Shown one piece after another: positions 10,550-22,547 of a DNA stretch of 64,000 bases. Under the pieces are notes generated by a model that made no database searches, was not told the DNA's origin, and saw only the letters and a program-made list of their open reading frames with translations. Positions within the stretch are counted from its first letter, which is position 1. Each line of letters opens with the position of its first letter. The translations under genes and the position numbers were made by a program. This stretch comes from Capronia americana (taxonomy: Eukaryota > Ascomycota > Eurotiomycetes > Chaetothyriales > Herpotrichiellaceae): assembly GCA_016110215.1 (NCBI GenBank), contig JADWQD010000020.1, forward strand, positions 248,001 through 312,000, given 5' to 3'.

Positions 10550-12369
10550 TCAAATCATCAAGAACTCCCACTTGTTTCTGATCAGCAAATCCACCCAAGA
10601 AACGTGAAAGCCACTGTCCATCAACCGCCACGTCTCAAGTACAAGAGACCTCATGCGGCGAATCGTGTTGAAGGGCAAGATTGCCTGTATTCGCTCGAAT
10701 CGAGCAATGACAACAGCCCTGGCTTGCAGCACAGCTTGCCGTGTACCTCCTTCCGAGCTGTCGTAAGCTTCTGTGTTTGAAGGTGAGGAGGGAAATGCCT
10801 CTGTCATCGTGGTACCCGAGAAAGGTAGGGCGGTGTCCGCTGTAAGTGAAAGTTCCCCAGACACTATAACCAGCAGAATGGCTTCGATAGTCCGAGTGCC
10901 AGAGGTTGGGGAGATCTGTTGCAGCAAATGCAGAATGTCATACGCAAGCGACCCGAGGCAGCTTCTTCTTCCCTCGGTAGTGGTGACGGTAGGATTGGCA
11001 GCGTTAGACGAAGCACTTCGGTATGCCTTGTTGGTAAGAAGCCCCGGATAAGCATGGTACAAAAGTAGCAGGCCGCCCATCCTATATGCCCGAGCGATCA
11101 TAAGCAAATCCTGTACAGAGGTATGAGGATCGCCCGGGTCCAGAATCAGGTTAGCTGGTGGAAACTGTAGAGACACCAGTTCGTGTTCCAGATGCCGGGC
11201 CATTTTGACGTTCGCCAACGACCTTGGTAGAACTGCATCCTCAGTGGTGGTATCCTGCTCTAAGGCCATTCGGCGCTGGCTGATGACCAGCCTCGCAACC
11301 ATTCCGAGCAAGAGTTGAGACTCTGGCGAAACCCCCGTTAACGGATGAGGCATTCGCGGTTCACTGGAGCTTCTGTGGCTTAAGGTTGGGGGCTTTTGGG
11401 CATGGCGTGAATCCGAACCGTAAGCAAATGACAGCATCATCCACCAGTAGACTAGAAACTCTTCAAAGAATCGACAGTCTCTAGGGGTAATACCATGGCC
11501 CTCTCGTACAAGTGTGGCGGCAGCAGTGTAATGCTCCAACCCCAGATCACTCAAGTCATACCAGCTACTACTGAGGCCGAACATGTTGATGACAAGCAAA
11601 ACTTCGACGGTTTGCGCGGCGACCCTGTTGGTGACTGATGGGAGGTTAGCAGAGAGTTGGCCTATGGTTTCGAGGCGCGCTTCATCCATCGCAAGACGAA
11701 ATTGCGAACTTGGATCGCAGCCCACTCGATATAGCCCAACGAAGAATTTGAAGGCGGCGAAGAGTAAGGACGACCGCCTCCACGTAGACAGTGCTGTAGC
11801 GCGAAAGGGGTTAAATAGGCCATCGTAGATTGACAATACCCTAGCAAGAACGCTAGAGTAGCATTGGACAAAAAGGACAGATTCTCGGAAGGCGGACGGC
11901 GACACCCGGCGAGCAGATGCTATCCGGAGATCGATCGATCGAGACACGCCTGAACCCGATTCCTCTGCTTGGACAGCCGGAGTGCCAGAAGGCCGTGTAA
12001 GGCCCTCCGAGGCATCACGACCACTTTCACCGAGGGTTCCAGGACAAGTCATTCTCGAAGATGCTAGCTTCTCCGACCTGTCGGACGGCGACGGGCTTTG
12101 CGAGAAAGGCGTGGACAAGTTTAGAGTCGGTGACACGCAAGCTGAAGTCGTCACTTGTGCAGCTTTCTCATATTTCTGCGACCAGCGAAGTGGACGTTGG
12201 TAGCCGGGGCATATCATTCCTCGGTTCGTGCCTGACCATATCAGCCAAGGGCTTCAACTTCCCGGATTGGATTAAAGAGCATACATCTTGAGCACGCAGG
12301 TCGTTTCTCATCACACTTCACGTGGACTCTCCTGCAGGTGGTGCATCCTCCACGGGAGTACTTTGACAT
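10550..12369 (-). CDS. Zn2Cys6 transcription factor with fungal-specific C-terminal domain
   Basis: Two exons (12369..12285, 12231..10550), 588 residues. The N-terminus holds a complete binuclear zinc cluster, C9-x2-C12-x6-C19-x6-C26-x2-C29-x6-C36. It is visible only when the 53-nt intron is removed, because the intron splits the Cys29 codon (T|GC). CPGYQRPLRW follows, a common linker of this family. The rest is a long, mostly helical region ending ETWRLMDSGFHVSW, typical of the fungal transcription factor 2 type tail. Expected nuclear regulator binding CGG-containing sites. It lies directly upstream of the flavoprotein and Rieske oxygenase genes on the same strand, so it may be their pathway-specific regulator (inference). 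Confidence 0.88.
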
Positions 12370-12740
12370 ATCCTGGCATGGCAACAAGAGAGAGTCGGTG
12401 TAGATCACATTTCGAGCGAAGCGATAGTGGGAAGGGGAGAGAAGTAAGTCGCAGAGACAAGTGATGGTCTGGACAGTCCGGGATTAGGCTACTTGAAAGG
12501 CTCCTTCTCCGATTGGCTGAGGTCGAAGGACACTTCTGCGCCTGTTGTGAAATGTTCCTGAACCAACAATTGAACTTCAGATCACCAACAACCAGAAATA
12601 TCCAAGGTTGATCCCGCTCCCAATTCAGCCTTTGGACTCTCTCTGGTCTTTCAGTCACGCCGACACGAACCTGACGAACCCATACCGATGAAAGAGTGAC
12701 CAGAGTTGAACGACCCCTCCCCGGGTCAGCGTGTACAGCC
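12370..12740. other. Divergent promoter between Zn2Cys6 gene and AP-1 gamma gene
   Basis: 371 bp separate the two divergent start codons. Both promoters must lie here. I see no gene and no obvious palindromic site. Confidence 0.5.
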
Positions 12741-15417
12741 ATGACATCTCGTATGCCTTCCCCTTGCGCCTGGTCTGCGTCGCCGACTCGCTGACATTCT
12801 CCCAGTAAAGCAATTCATTCGTAATGTGCGAGCCTCCAAGACCATCGCGGACGAGAGAGCGGTAGTCCAGAAAGAAAGTGCTGCGATTCGAGCGAGTTTT
12901 CGGGAAGAGAGCGGAGATTCGAACATCAGGTCAATCGTTCTGCATGGTTCATGAGAGACCTCAATCTGACTGTCAGTAGGAGGAACAATGTTGCGAAGCT
13001 CTTATACCTCTTTACCCTCGGCGAACGGACGCACTTTGGTCAGATAGAATGCCTCAAACTGCTGGCTTCTCCTCGGTTCGCGGACAAACGACTTGGCTAC
13101 CTGGGGACTATGCTCTTGCTGGACGAGAATCAGGAAGTCCTCACATTGGTCACGAATTCACTGAAAAAGTGCGTAATACATCGGTTGATTAGGGAATACA
13201 CTAATTCTTGCATAGCGATCTCAACCATTCAAATCAATATGTTGTCGGGCTTGCCCTCTGCACGCTGGGCAACATTGCCTCTATCGAAATGTCGAGAGAT
13301 CTTTTCCCTGAAATCGAAAACCTCATTTCTACCGCCAACCCTTACATCCGTCGAAAAGCCGCTCTCTGTGCCATGCGGATATGTCGGAAAGTCCCCGATC
13401 TTCAGGAACATTTTCTAGAAAAGGCAAAAGCCCTACTTCAGGACAGGAATCACGGAGTTCTGTTATGTGGCTTAACCTTGATCACCAGTATGTGCGAGGC
13501 AGACGAAGCAGAAGGCGGTGAAGAAGGAGTCGTGGAGATGTTCCGGCCAGTCGTTCCACACCTGGTACGGACGTTGAAGAGCCTGACAAGCTCCGGTTAT
13601 ACGCCAGAACACGACGTCTCGGGTATCACGGATCCTTTCCTGCAAGTCAAAATTCTGCGGCTATTCCGAGTGCTTGGACGAGGGGACACGGGTATCAGCG
13701 AACAAATCAACGACATTCTTGCACAAGTTGCTACCAATACCGAATCCACCAAGAACGTTGGGAATTCCATCCTGTACGAAGCAGTTCTTACCATTCTCGA
13801 CATTGAGGCCGACTCCGGACTGCGCGTACTGGGCGTAAACATCCTCGGGAAGTTCTTGGCCAACAAAGATAACAACATTCGATATGTTGCGCTCAACACG
13901 TTGATCAAAGTGGTGGCTATCGAGCCAAATGCAGTTCAAAGGCACCGAAACACTATCCTTGAATGTTTGCGAGACCCCGACATTTCTATTCGTCGGCGAG
14001 CACTTGATCTTAGCTTTACCTTGATCCGCGAAGATAACGTGCGAGTTTTGATACGAGAGCTTTTGGCGTTCTTGGAGGTCGCAGATACCGAGTTCAAACC
14101 GATCATGACGACGCAGATTGGTATTGCCGCAGAGCGTTACGCTCCGAACAAGCGCTGGCACATTGACACTTTATTGAGGGTGGTCAAGCTAGCCGGGAAC
14201 CACGTCAAGGAGCAAATTCTATCATCTTTCATTCGTCTCATCGCCACTTCGCCGGACCAGCAAACTTATGCAGTTCAAAAGCTGTATTCCGCCTTGAAAG
14301 CTGACATCACACAGGAGGCATTGACTTTGGCCGCCGTTTGGGTCATTGGGGAGTACGGGGATGCCCTGCTCCGCGGCGGATCTTATGAAGAGGAAGAGTT
14401 GGTAAAGGAAGTGAAGGAAAGCGACATCGTTGATCTATACACGACCATCCTCAACTCGACGTACGCAAATCAGATCGCCACCGAATTCATAATCACTTCA
14501 GCAATGAAATTGACGACCAGAATGTCAGAGCAGTCGCAAATCGAACGAATACGACGGCTGATGCAATCGCGAACGGCAGATCTAAGTGTCGAGATCCAGC
14601 AAAGAGCGGTGGAGTATGGCAACTTATTTGCGTACGACTCTATCCGAAGAGGAGTTTTGGAAAAGATGCCACCACCTGAAGTCAAAGAAGAACAAAGAGT
14701 CTTCGGTCAGTCGGCGATGCCGACGAAGGATAAGCGGAAGACTCTGAAGGCCAAGACCAACGCCAAAATCACAAAGACGACAGAGTCTGATATGCTTCTC
14801 GATCTCATGGGTGGCTCCGATGTTCCTGCAGTCAATGCCAGCACTACCTTAAATGGCAATCAACAACAGACAGCAGATTTGCTTGCCGACATCCTTGGTG
14901 GAACCTCCGTCTCAAGTCCGCCGCCGCAGACGAAAAGCCCCGCTCCAGCATCCAACAATGACTCAATCATGGACCTGTTTGGAAATGGGACCCCGAAACC
15001 CGCAAGCCCTGCACCCGGCGGGCATGTGGCACACCCTGCCTACAATAAGAACGGCCTATCTGTCGCGCTTCAAGTTTCAAGGACCGGAGCTGGCATTCAA
15101 GCGATGGCGAAGTTCAAGAACACTTCGACTTTTGAGCAAATGACAAATGTCGGCCTGCAAGCGGCTGTGCCGAAGAGCCAGAAGTTGACTTTGCAGGCCA
15201 TCAACAAGAGCACGCTGGGCGGTGGCGACGAGGCCACTCAGGGCATGAGGATTGTAGCAGCTACTGGGGTAAGTCCATTCTACTTTCTAATTCTTTCTTC
15301 AGCTCTGACCGGATGCTTCAGTCTCTTCCTCCAAAGCTTCGTCTTCGTCTTAAAATCTCGTATACCAAGGACGGCGGTGCACCCGTGACAGACCAGGTCG
15401 ACTGGACTGAACCATAA
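12741..15417 (+). CDS. AP-1 adaptor complex gamma subunit (gamma-adaptin)
   Basis: Five exons (12741..12750, 12806..12929, 12977..13168, 13216..15268, 15322..15417), 824 residues. It is the large subunit of the clathrin adaptor AP-1, acting in trans-Golgi/endosome vesicle formation. The N-terminal adaptin trunk of HEAT-like repeats spans about residues 1-590 (MTSLKQFIRNVR, RRNNVAKLLYLFTLGERTHF, ANPYIRRKAALCAMRI). A low-complexity hinge follows at about 590-700 with DLLADILGG and DSIMDLFGNG boxes. The C-terminal gamma ear ends PVTDQVDWTEP. The first exon has only 10 nt, and it is needed to give the conserved MTSLKQ start. The last exon restores the conserved ear C-terminus, which is otherwise lost. 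This is a housekeeping gene and a firm call. Confidence 0.95.
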
Positions 15418-16820
15418 TGCCAGTGATGATTGATGGGCTGTACACGTCTGTTCATGGAGATCGGGAGAGTGTCAAGCAAGAGCCTTTGGGTGCTTCATAT
15501 CGACGGCATGATGATGCTAAGTGGCTGCGAACACAATATGGTTCTTTTGATATCTATTCAGCTCGATTGATCATCTCGGCAGCCGACTTGAATGCTGAAA
15601 CCATGCGGGTGTGACGGCAACGAGGCACTGATGCTTGACGTTGCACAAAGAACCATAAAACTCAGCGGCGAATCTTGACATCAAAATCCATTTCCCTTTC
15701 TAGACATGAGCATGGCGGCCTTGACCCGTGGCCCCGAGTTTCATATTCAGAGGGCCAACTTTCTGACTCTTGCTCGGTTACTTTGGTCTCCAGGGTATTT
15801 CGTGTCATGATCACCTATAGGAGGTCTCGAGAAACACCCTTAACACAAGTTCTCATCATCGCATCATATGACAGCATCCAGTTAGACGGCACTATACAGT
15901 CGAGCTTAGACCCGCTTAATACAGCCTCAGAATTTTTGTACCATGATAGCAAGAGGGCTCTAACCGGGGTATTCTTTAGCATTGCCATGTTGCCCGTAGT
16001 CTCTGCGCTGCGTGAAGATGTGCTATGATAACAAGGCGGTCATCCGATATGACCAAACCCTAGCCCTGATATTACGATCTGAGGAGCGTTGAGACTTCGG
16101 CTTCATGTTCCAGAAGCGCCCTCATAGGCGGTGGGTGCACCTGAATGACAACAGAGGAAGAGAGCTGGGGAAAAGTAGGGTAAGGGACTTTACGTCAGGC
16201 TGGACATGGTCCGGACATCGTGACTGTAGTTTCATTAGGCCGGTGTGTTGTTGATTGAGGTATTGCCACACATCTCGAACGCCACCGGGAATAGCGACTA
16301 CACCACTCGAGACCGCTGCAGCGATTTCTGTGGTTCATTAGAAGGTCAGCACCTTCACCGCGGCTGATGCTCGCCTAGAGTTGGTCGTTTAACACCGAGT
16401 ATAGTGACAGCTGGGGGCCTAGGAACAGGCCTGAGTATGGGTGGAAGAGAAGGACGAGGATTGTGAGTACTGTACTGTGTAGTGACCAAACAAGGCAGGC
16501 GTTAGAACGGAGAAGGTCGTGCTCCAGCGTCAACTGAGAGGCACGGAAGCTTTCCGCCGTGCCTGCATCCCACAGATTGACACTCAAAACAATTCCTCGT
16601 ATTCTCCGCACTTTGTCTTTGCCTGGCTGGAGCTGCTGTGCTATTTTCATCTGCTTCGATCGGCTCGCCTCCGTGATATATCTGCGCGGAAAACCACCGA
16701 GCATATGGTCCGCCGTCATGCTCGTCAACGAGGATATTATACCGTAGATTGTGACAGTGACCGCCAACTCAATATTCTGTGTTTCCTTGCTCGTCAACCT
16801 GTTTTCATCACCCGGCGGTC
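15418..16820. other. 1.4-kb intergenic region upstream of P450
   Basis: No gene is recognised. A 140-codon minus-strand frame (16375-16797) lacks domain similarity and overlaps the P450 upstream region, so I do not call it. The region contains the P450 promoter. Confidence 0.5.
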
Positions 16821-18414
16821 ATGTTGCTCCTCCTTTTGACGTACGCCCTTCCAGGTATCCTAATCTTCCACCTTCTCAAGAACTATATTGCACTCTCATC
16901 AATACCCGGCCCTTTCATAGCACGCTTCACCAACTTCTACCGCGCGCTCCTTGTATACCACGGTTCCGCTCACGAAGCCCAGCTCAACCTGCACAAGCAG
17001 TACGGAAGCCTCGTCCGCCTGGGCCCGCAATGCGTCTCCGTCACCGGTTCGGCGGCCTACATCTCGCAAATCTATGGCATCGGTAAGGGTTTGATCAAGT
17101 CGGACTTCTACAGCTGTTTCCAGAACATTGTCAACGGCAGGCGAGCGGCGAGTCTCGTGGCCATGACAGATGAGAGTCAGCATGCGAAGTCGAAGCGGCT
17201 GATTGCGCATGCATACTCGTTGAGCACTCTGGTGGAATACGAGGAACTGGTAGACCGGACGACAGATGTGTTTCTGAAGACGTTGGAGGACCGATTCGCT
17301 ACTGGTGCTGAGACGTTGGATCTGGGCCGGTACCTGCAGTTCTTCGCGTTTGATGTCATCGGCGAGCTTACCTTCAGTCGGCGGCTGGGCTTCATCGAGC
17401 AGGGAGTCGACGTCAACAACATCATCGACGCGATCGGGGCCAATTTCAACTATTTCAGCGTACTCGGCCAGATGCCGTGGCTGGATGAGGCGCTTCTGGG
17501 CAAGAATCCATTCTACGTCAAGTACTTCCGCAAGAGCGTCAGCTCGCCGATCCTGCTGTTTGCTCAAGGCTTGTTGAAGGAGCGGTTGCGTGACCTGGAG
17601 GACGGCAGTGGGGACGAAAAACAGGATAAGTTGGACAGGCCGGATTTCTTGAGTCGATTTTTGAAAATCAGGAAGGAAGAAGCTGGAGAGGAGACACTGA
17701 CAGATGCACAGATTCTGTCCAATCTATTTGTGGGTGCAAAACCCGGCCATGTCAAGCGACGAGAGACTGACTGTGACTCCGCAGATGAACATCAACGCCG
17801 GAAGCGACACGATAGCCTCGACCCTGCGAGCAATATTCTATCACCTTCTGAAGAATCCCGCCTCCCTTTCTCAGCTTCAAAAGGAGCTCGACTCGGCTGT
17901 GGCGGAAGGCAGAATTTCCTGCCCATCACCGACCTGGAACGAGTCCCAACAACACCTTCCTTACCTCTGTGCCGTCATCAAGGAAGGGTTGAGAATGAAT
18001 CCAGCTCTATCCCTACCGCTCGAGCGCGTCGTTCCGAAGGAAGGTCTAAGTCTCCAACATGAAGACGGCACGCAGACGTTCCTTCCCCAGGGCACAATCG
18101 TGGGCATCAATCCCTGGGTCTTCCACCGCAGTACTCACGTCTTCGGCGCCGATGCCGAATCGTGGAATCCAAGCCGCTGGCTGAGCGCGAAAGAAAAGGA
18201 GACGAAGCATATGGAGCACAGCATCCTGTCCTTCGGAGCGGGAAAAAGATCGTGTCTGGGAAAGAACATCGCCATGTTGGAGTTGCATAAGCTCGTCCCC
18301 GCACTATTCTTGAAGTTTCGGATTGAGCTTGCGGATCCGAGCAGGGAATGGCAGGTCAGTAACGCTTGGGTGCTCAATCAGACGGGCTTGAATGTGCGGT
18401 TGGCATTGCGGTGA
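16821..18414 (+). CDS. Cytochrome P450 monooxygenase (pisatin-demethylase-like)
   Basis: Two exons (16821..17729, 17785..18414), 512 residues. The start is MLLLLLTYALPG, giving a hydrophobic N-terminal ER anchor followed by the proline hinge SIPGPF. The intron (GTGGGT...CCGCAG, 55 nt) joins LSNLF to MNINAGSDT and so completes the I-helix oxygen-binding motif AGSDT (308-312). The K-helix ExxR is E370-G-L-R373, and the heme loop is FGAGKRSC460LG. All key residues are present. The overall look (RLGPQCVSV, SFGAGKRSCLG) matches fungal P450s annotated as pisatin demethylase- or benzoate-hydroxylase-like, but the substrate cannot be told. No other tailoring enzyme is adjacent, so a role outside a classical cluster is possible. 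Confidence 0.92.
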
Positions 18415-18491
18415 ACAATTTGGATCTTTATCACAAGCGACGCAATGATGGTACATTGGCAAGAGGGTATTGCTCAAAACTACAAATCCGT

Positions 18492-20390
18492 TCACGCCCA
18501 CGGCTGCGGGCTACGTTCTATCACCTCCACCAGAACCCTCAGCGACCGCCAGATATCTTCGTCCCACGAGCCTCGAAGCGCCTCAACCAGTCGCTGTCCT
18601 ATGACTCCAACACTCGCTTGGATCGCTAATGCCCTCCTCCTCAGGGCATACTCGTTCAGCTGTATCGAAGCTGCATCGGGAAGACCGATGCCCAACATTT
18701 CTCTCGCCTTCTCCGGGATCCGATGAAGATTTTCGTTCGACGCAGCCGCTTGTGCCCAATATCGCTCTATCGGCACAGGCTGGTCTTTCAACCGAGAAAA
18801 GTATAGGTCGACGACGATCCAGGCGGTGAGGGCCGAGATAACAACCGATGCTGCGGCAGGGAATATCTGCTGGAATACATCGATGTATGTCTGGTCCGAA
18901 ACTTGCGGATTTCTCAGCTCGAGCACAGCAGGCGAATCCAGCTGAAGCATGTCGTCCGGGAAACAATCAATGGCTCTGGTGACTGCGTTCAGCATCCTCT
19001 CCAGTTTCCTGCAGCGTGACCACGTCGCACTTCTGGGTGTGGGCGACGGTTCTCGGAGAGCGTGCATGCCAATGTCTGCTGTCCCTCTGATTGCCCATCT
19101 CTTCTCGACTGCGCGAACAGATCGACTGCTTCGGGCCCTTCGCGGCGATGTCTCGAACGGATCCGCGAGGCTGTGAATTCGCTGCCAGGTACTGAAAATG
19201 TTGTCGGATCGGCTGGACCTGCTGCGCCTCGGGACAGAGAGCGGTTGTGGCAGGAGACTGTTGGTGGGATTTCGAGTCACAGTGGATGTCACACCGGAAA
19301 TGATGGAGTCAATGCGAGGAGGTGGTTCGTAAGGAGTGTCGTATGGACTGAAGGCAGACACCTCCACTGGGACTTGCTTCGGTGTCGACGGGGTAGGAAG
19401 ACCTTCCACGGATGGCTCCGTCCTAGAATCCGACGGGGGACGCTGGATATGGACCAACTTTGGTTTGCCAGGCCCTACCAGGACTGTGGCAATCATCTGA
19501 GACTGTGGTTAGCACTGCTGTTTGCGTGTTTGCGGGCAACTCACTACTTTGTCCTCACCGCACTCCGTTTGAACTTCCCTCCACGGTTGCTGGACAACTT
19601 GGTAGTACCGGGATTTGAATCGACGCATCCTCTCGTCGTGCGAAGTCGTATTGGCGAGCCAGTCAGATTCGTCCGTGCACAAGGCGGCCGGGTATTCCTG
19701 CTCAAGTGGCGTTGCTGGCATGGACTCTGATGCCGTGCTCTGGTTGTCGTCCTCGAGTGGTTCCCGGCAGGAGGAATGGCCCCGGAGAGACTCCTCGTCC
19801 GGCTGCCAGAGACTGTCAGCGGGGTCGTCGCAATAGTACGACAGGATGTTGAAGCTATCTACGGAGTCGTCGTCCGAGTCCGAGTTCGAAGTTCGAGGGC
19901 GCTCGCGAGGGTTGTGAAATTTGAAGTATGCTTCGCTTTCGCGAGGAAACTCCCTGGTGATAGGGCTTGGAAGCAAAGGCGTGACTGGACTCGAAGCCGC
20001 TTGATGCTGGGCGAGACCACGGAGGTTGCTGTAGCTGGCGGACATTCTGCGAAGTTCCGCATAAGGGGGAGCAATACTTGAAGAGTCGTCCTCCATGTCC
20101 GAGGGGGAGGCAGGAAGAATTAATGGAAACGGCGCCTCCGTGTCGACCACAGAAGGATGTGTTCGAAACCCGTCCTGGAGAAATCCACTTTGCTTCGATT
20201 TGACAGATTTTGACCGACGAAGCAGCCTCGACAGTTGCAATTTGGGCCCATTCCGTGCGGGCGGGATGGGAGACGAAGGCGGTGTCATTCGTGCTTCCTT
20301 GGAACAATGGGTGAGACGGAATGAAGTCGGCCAACCTTGGTGATGAACTTCTGCCATACCGGAGTCGTGTGGAGGAGTCAATTGTTCCAT
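18492..20390 (-). CDS. Unrecognised low-complexity protein with one predicted membrane segment
   Basis: Two exons (20390..19545, 19496..18492), 616 residues, joined by a 48-nt GTGAGT...TCTCAG intron. I do not recognise the family. The N-terminal 280 residues are rich in Ser, Pro and acidic residues (SDSDDDSVDS), with a basic patch RRSKSVKSK near 55-65, and are probably disordered. The C-terminal third is more ordered. It includes a helical stretch (KLERMLNAVTRAIDCFPDD) and a hydrophobic segment AAASVVISALTAWIVVDLYF at about 494-513 that could cross a membrane. Its 3' end lies only 77 nt from the end of the converging P450 gene. Function is unknown. The single open frame on each side of one good intron supports a real gene. 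Confidence 0.7.
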
Positions 20391-21136
20391 TGTGTCTGTG
20401 CGAGATGGAATAAATACGTAGTGAAAGAGGCCGCTTCAATGAAGGGCAAGCTGAGACATATATCCCAGCGTTTACTCCTGCGCATCTTTGCAAATTGAAC
20501 TGCCACAGCATCGGATCCTCTTTGGAGCTGGAAGCAGCCGATTTTCGAATCTTGCCCTTGCATATTTTTCAAGCATCAGATTTGGTGTCGTACAAGCTTG
20601 TCCCGCTCTCCTGCAGATGTTCTGCCAGCCACCTCTGAGAGTTCGAAGTTGTGAGGTGTGGGAAATTCATCCCTTGCCTCAACCCCAACTTTGATAGCAC
20701 ACCACAACCTTAAGAGCGCGCGGAAGATGCCCGATCGTCAAGCTGCGTAGCTGGACAATGAGATTTGACAGGCCAGATGCAGCCTTCTAATTGTCATGCC
20801 TTACATGCAGGGGGTACGAAGTCCCGACGCTGTGTGCCCAAAAGCCGACACTTTGAAATTGCCATCCTCCAGAGGGAGCTGGTATGTCGGGATGCACGAA
20901 AAGACGGGAAAACAATACTATCCTTCTGCTGCTGTTTCAGAGTTGGACAAGTCTCTTGGGGGTGATACCCCTCCAATTGAATCCGACACAGTATATCCGT
21001 TGGTTCACCCGAACAATGTGAACTCGACCACGGGTGCTCAGACCTGCTTAGGTTGCCAAGCTCTTCATTCTAATCGACAGAAGTGTAGGCTGATCCTCAT
21101 ATATTCCAGGAGCATACCCGCAAACTATGAAAAAAT
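20391..21136. other. 746-bp intergenic region
   Basis: This is a spacer between two minus-strand genes. It contains the promoter of the unknown protein gene and the 3' region of the transporter gene. No gene or clear motif is seen. Confidence 0.5.
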
Positions 21137-22547
21137 CTACATATGCTCAATTGGCTCTTCTGGCAGGAGTTCCTCCCGCTCGGCTTCTTGCCCCGGAGGA
21201 AGAAGAGCTTTGATCGGTGGTCTAACGAGGTCGTTGAACATGAATGTGCCATAAACGAGCTGTGAATAGAATTAGTAACCTCTCCAAAGAGTCACATGAA
21301 TCGGAGCTCACCAATGCAAAGCCCGCAACTTGAAGCCATTTAAAACTTTCCCAGCCGAGTCCTAGCGACACAATCCAGATGAAAAGAGTGCGACAGGTAT
21401 CGATAATCGATCGAGACGTGGCGGAGATGCTTCGAGTTACTGACAGTCCGAAAAAGTTGAAGCCGCCGATTGAGACCATGATTGCAAGACTCGAAAGGCC
21501 GATTGCACGGTTGGTGAAGACTTGATGATAACCCTCCTCGGCGTCGAAATAACCGTACTTGCCCGCTTTGGAAACACCAACTGTGAAATGAAGGATGATC
21601 TGAAGCACGATTGTGACGATCAAGCCAAACAACCCTTCCCACGCAACGACTTTCAAGGGTTCCAAGGCATAGTTTTCGAGAATCCATTCCTCCAGGCAAA
21701 ATTGCGTGGCCGTGAAGATCTGCGCAAACGCAATGAGGAAGATGCCGACGACGGTGCGCACGACGATGGGATCGGCTGCTTCAACCACCACATCCCGGGC
21801 CGCCAGCATCATAGTACGCACCAACTCAAGATTGGTTTCCTTGGGCGCTGGGGAGTTCTTGTCTCCCGTATAGATCGCTCCAGCAAGCCCCACCAATGCA
21901 ACGCCCAGGACGACCACCACCAACGAGAACCAGTGGTATAGATATAGCTTCCTCTTCAAGAACAGGACACTGAACAGCCCGACAAATAGAACCAAGGCAC
22001 CTCTTGTCATCTGGTATATAGAAGCTGCCACAAATAAGAGGCCAACGTTCATCAAGGTCGTGCCCGTGATGTCGCAACAGGCAGGAAGGCCCAACAAGAC
22101 CACTTTCCAGCCTTTGAGAACAGTTCTGTTGTCTGCATTTGGGATAAGGGGCTTCAACGCAGGATCGATGGTGGCTCCGCGAGAGCTAGGCCGGACAGTT
22201 TCATCGTCTTCCTCGTCCTCGGTGCTGACCGGCTGGTAGAGCAAAGGGGCATCTTTAGACCGCAGGACGAAGTAACGATAAAAGTAGAATCCCAGTACAA
22301 CGAGCCAACATCCCGATTCTCCGATAAACATTTGTACTCTATGCGGGTCAGCGTGCAACTCTAGTGTCCATGTATTCCTAGCTTACGTTTGAATGACGGG
22401 CTGTTCAAAGGTTCTGTGACGCTTCGGGTTTTCACTATCACAATCCCGTACGCATTGTTGGTCTTGAAACTTGGTGAGCAGCGTATTGGCACATCCGGTC
22501 AACAGCATCATTCCCACCAGGAACGGGATCACTGCTTTGACGGCCAT
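21137..22547 (-). CDS. SLC35F6-type drug/metabolite transporter family protein
   Basis: Three exons (22547..22387, 22338..21312, 21259..21137), 436 residues. The protein has about ten hydrophobic segments and belongs to the DMT superfamily, nucleotide-sugar-transporter-like SLC35F6 group. The N-terminus, MAVKAVIPFLVGMMLLTGC, NTLLTKFQD, is recovered only through exon 1 and matches the family's conserved first helix. Exon 3 replaces a frame that would otherwise read into an intron, giving LVYGTFMFNDLV and an acidic tail ending EEPIEHM. An acidic loop (TEDEEDDE) follows helix 2. Likely in a lysosomal/vacuolar, Golgi or other endomembrane. The transported substrate of this subfamily is uncertain. 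Confidence 0.88.

Noticed and set aside
13208..15388. Starting gamma-adaptin at the long 726-codon frame.
   Set aside because: It lacks the conserved first about 135 residues and ends in intron sequence. The five-exon model restores both ends.
16375..16797. 140-codon minus-strand frame upstream of the P450.
   Set aside because: No recognised domain, no splice partners, and it lies in the P450 promoter region.
17704..18062. Reading straight through the P450 intron to give a 427-residue protein.
   Set aside because: That frame loses the I-helix, ExxR and heme motifs, while the spliced model has all three.
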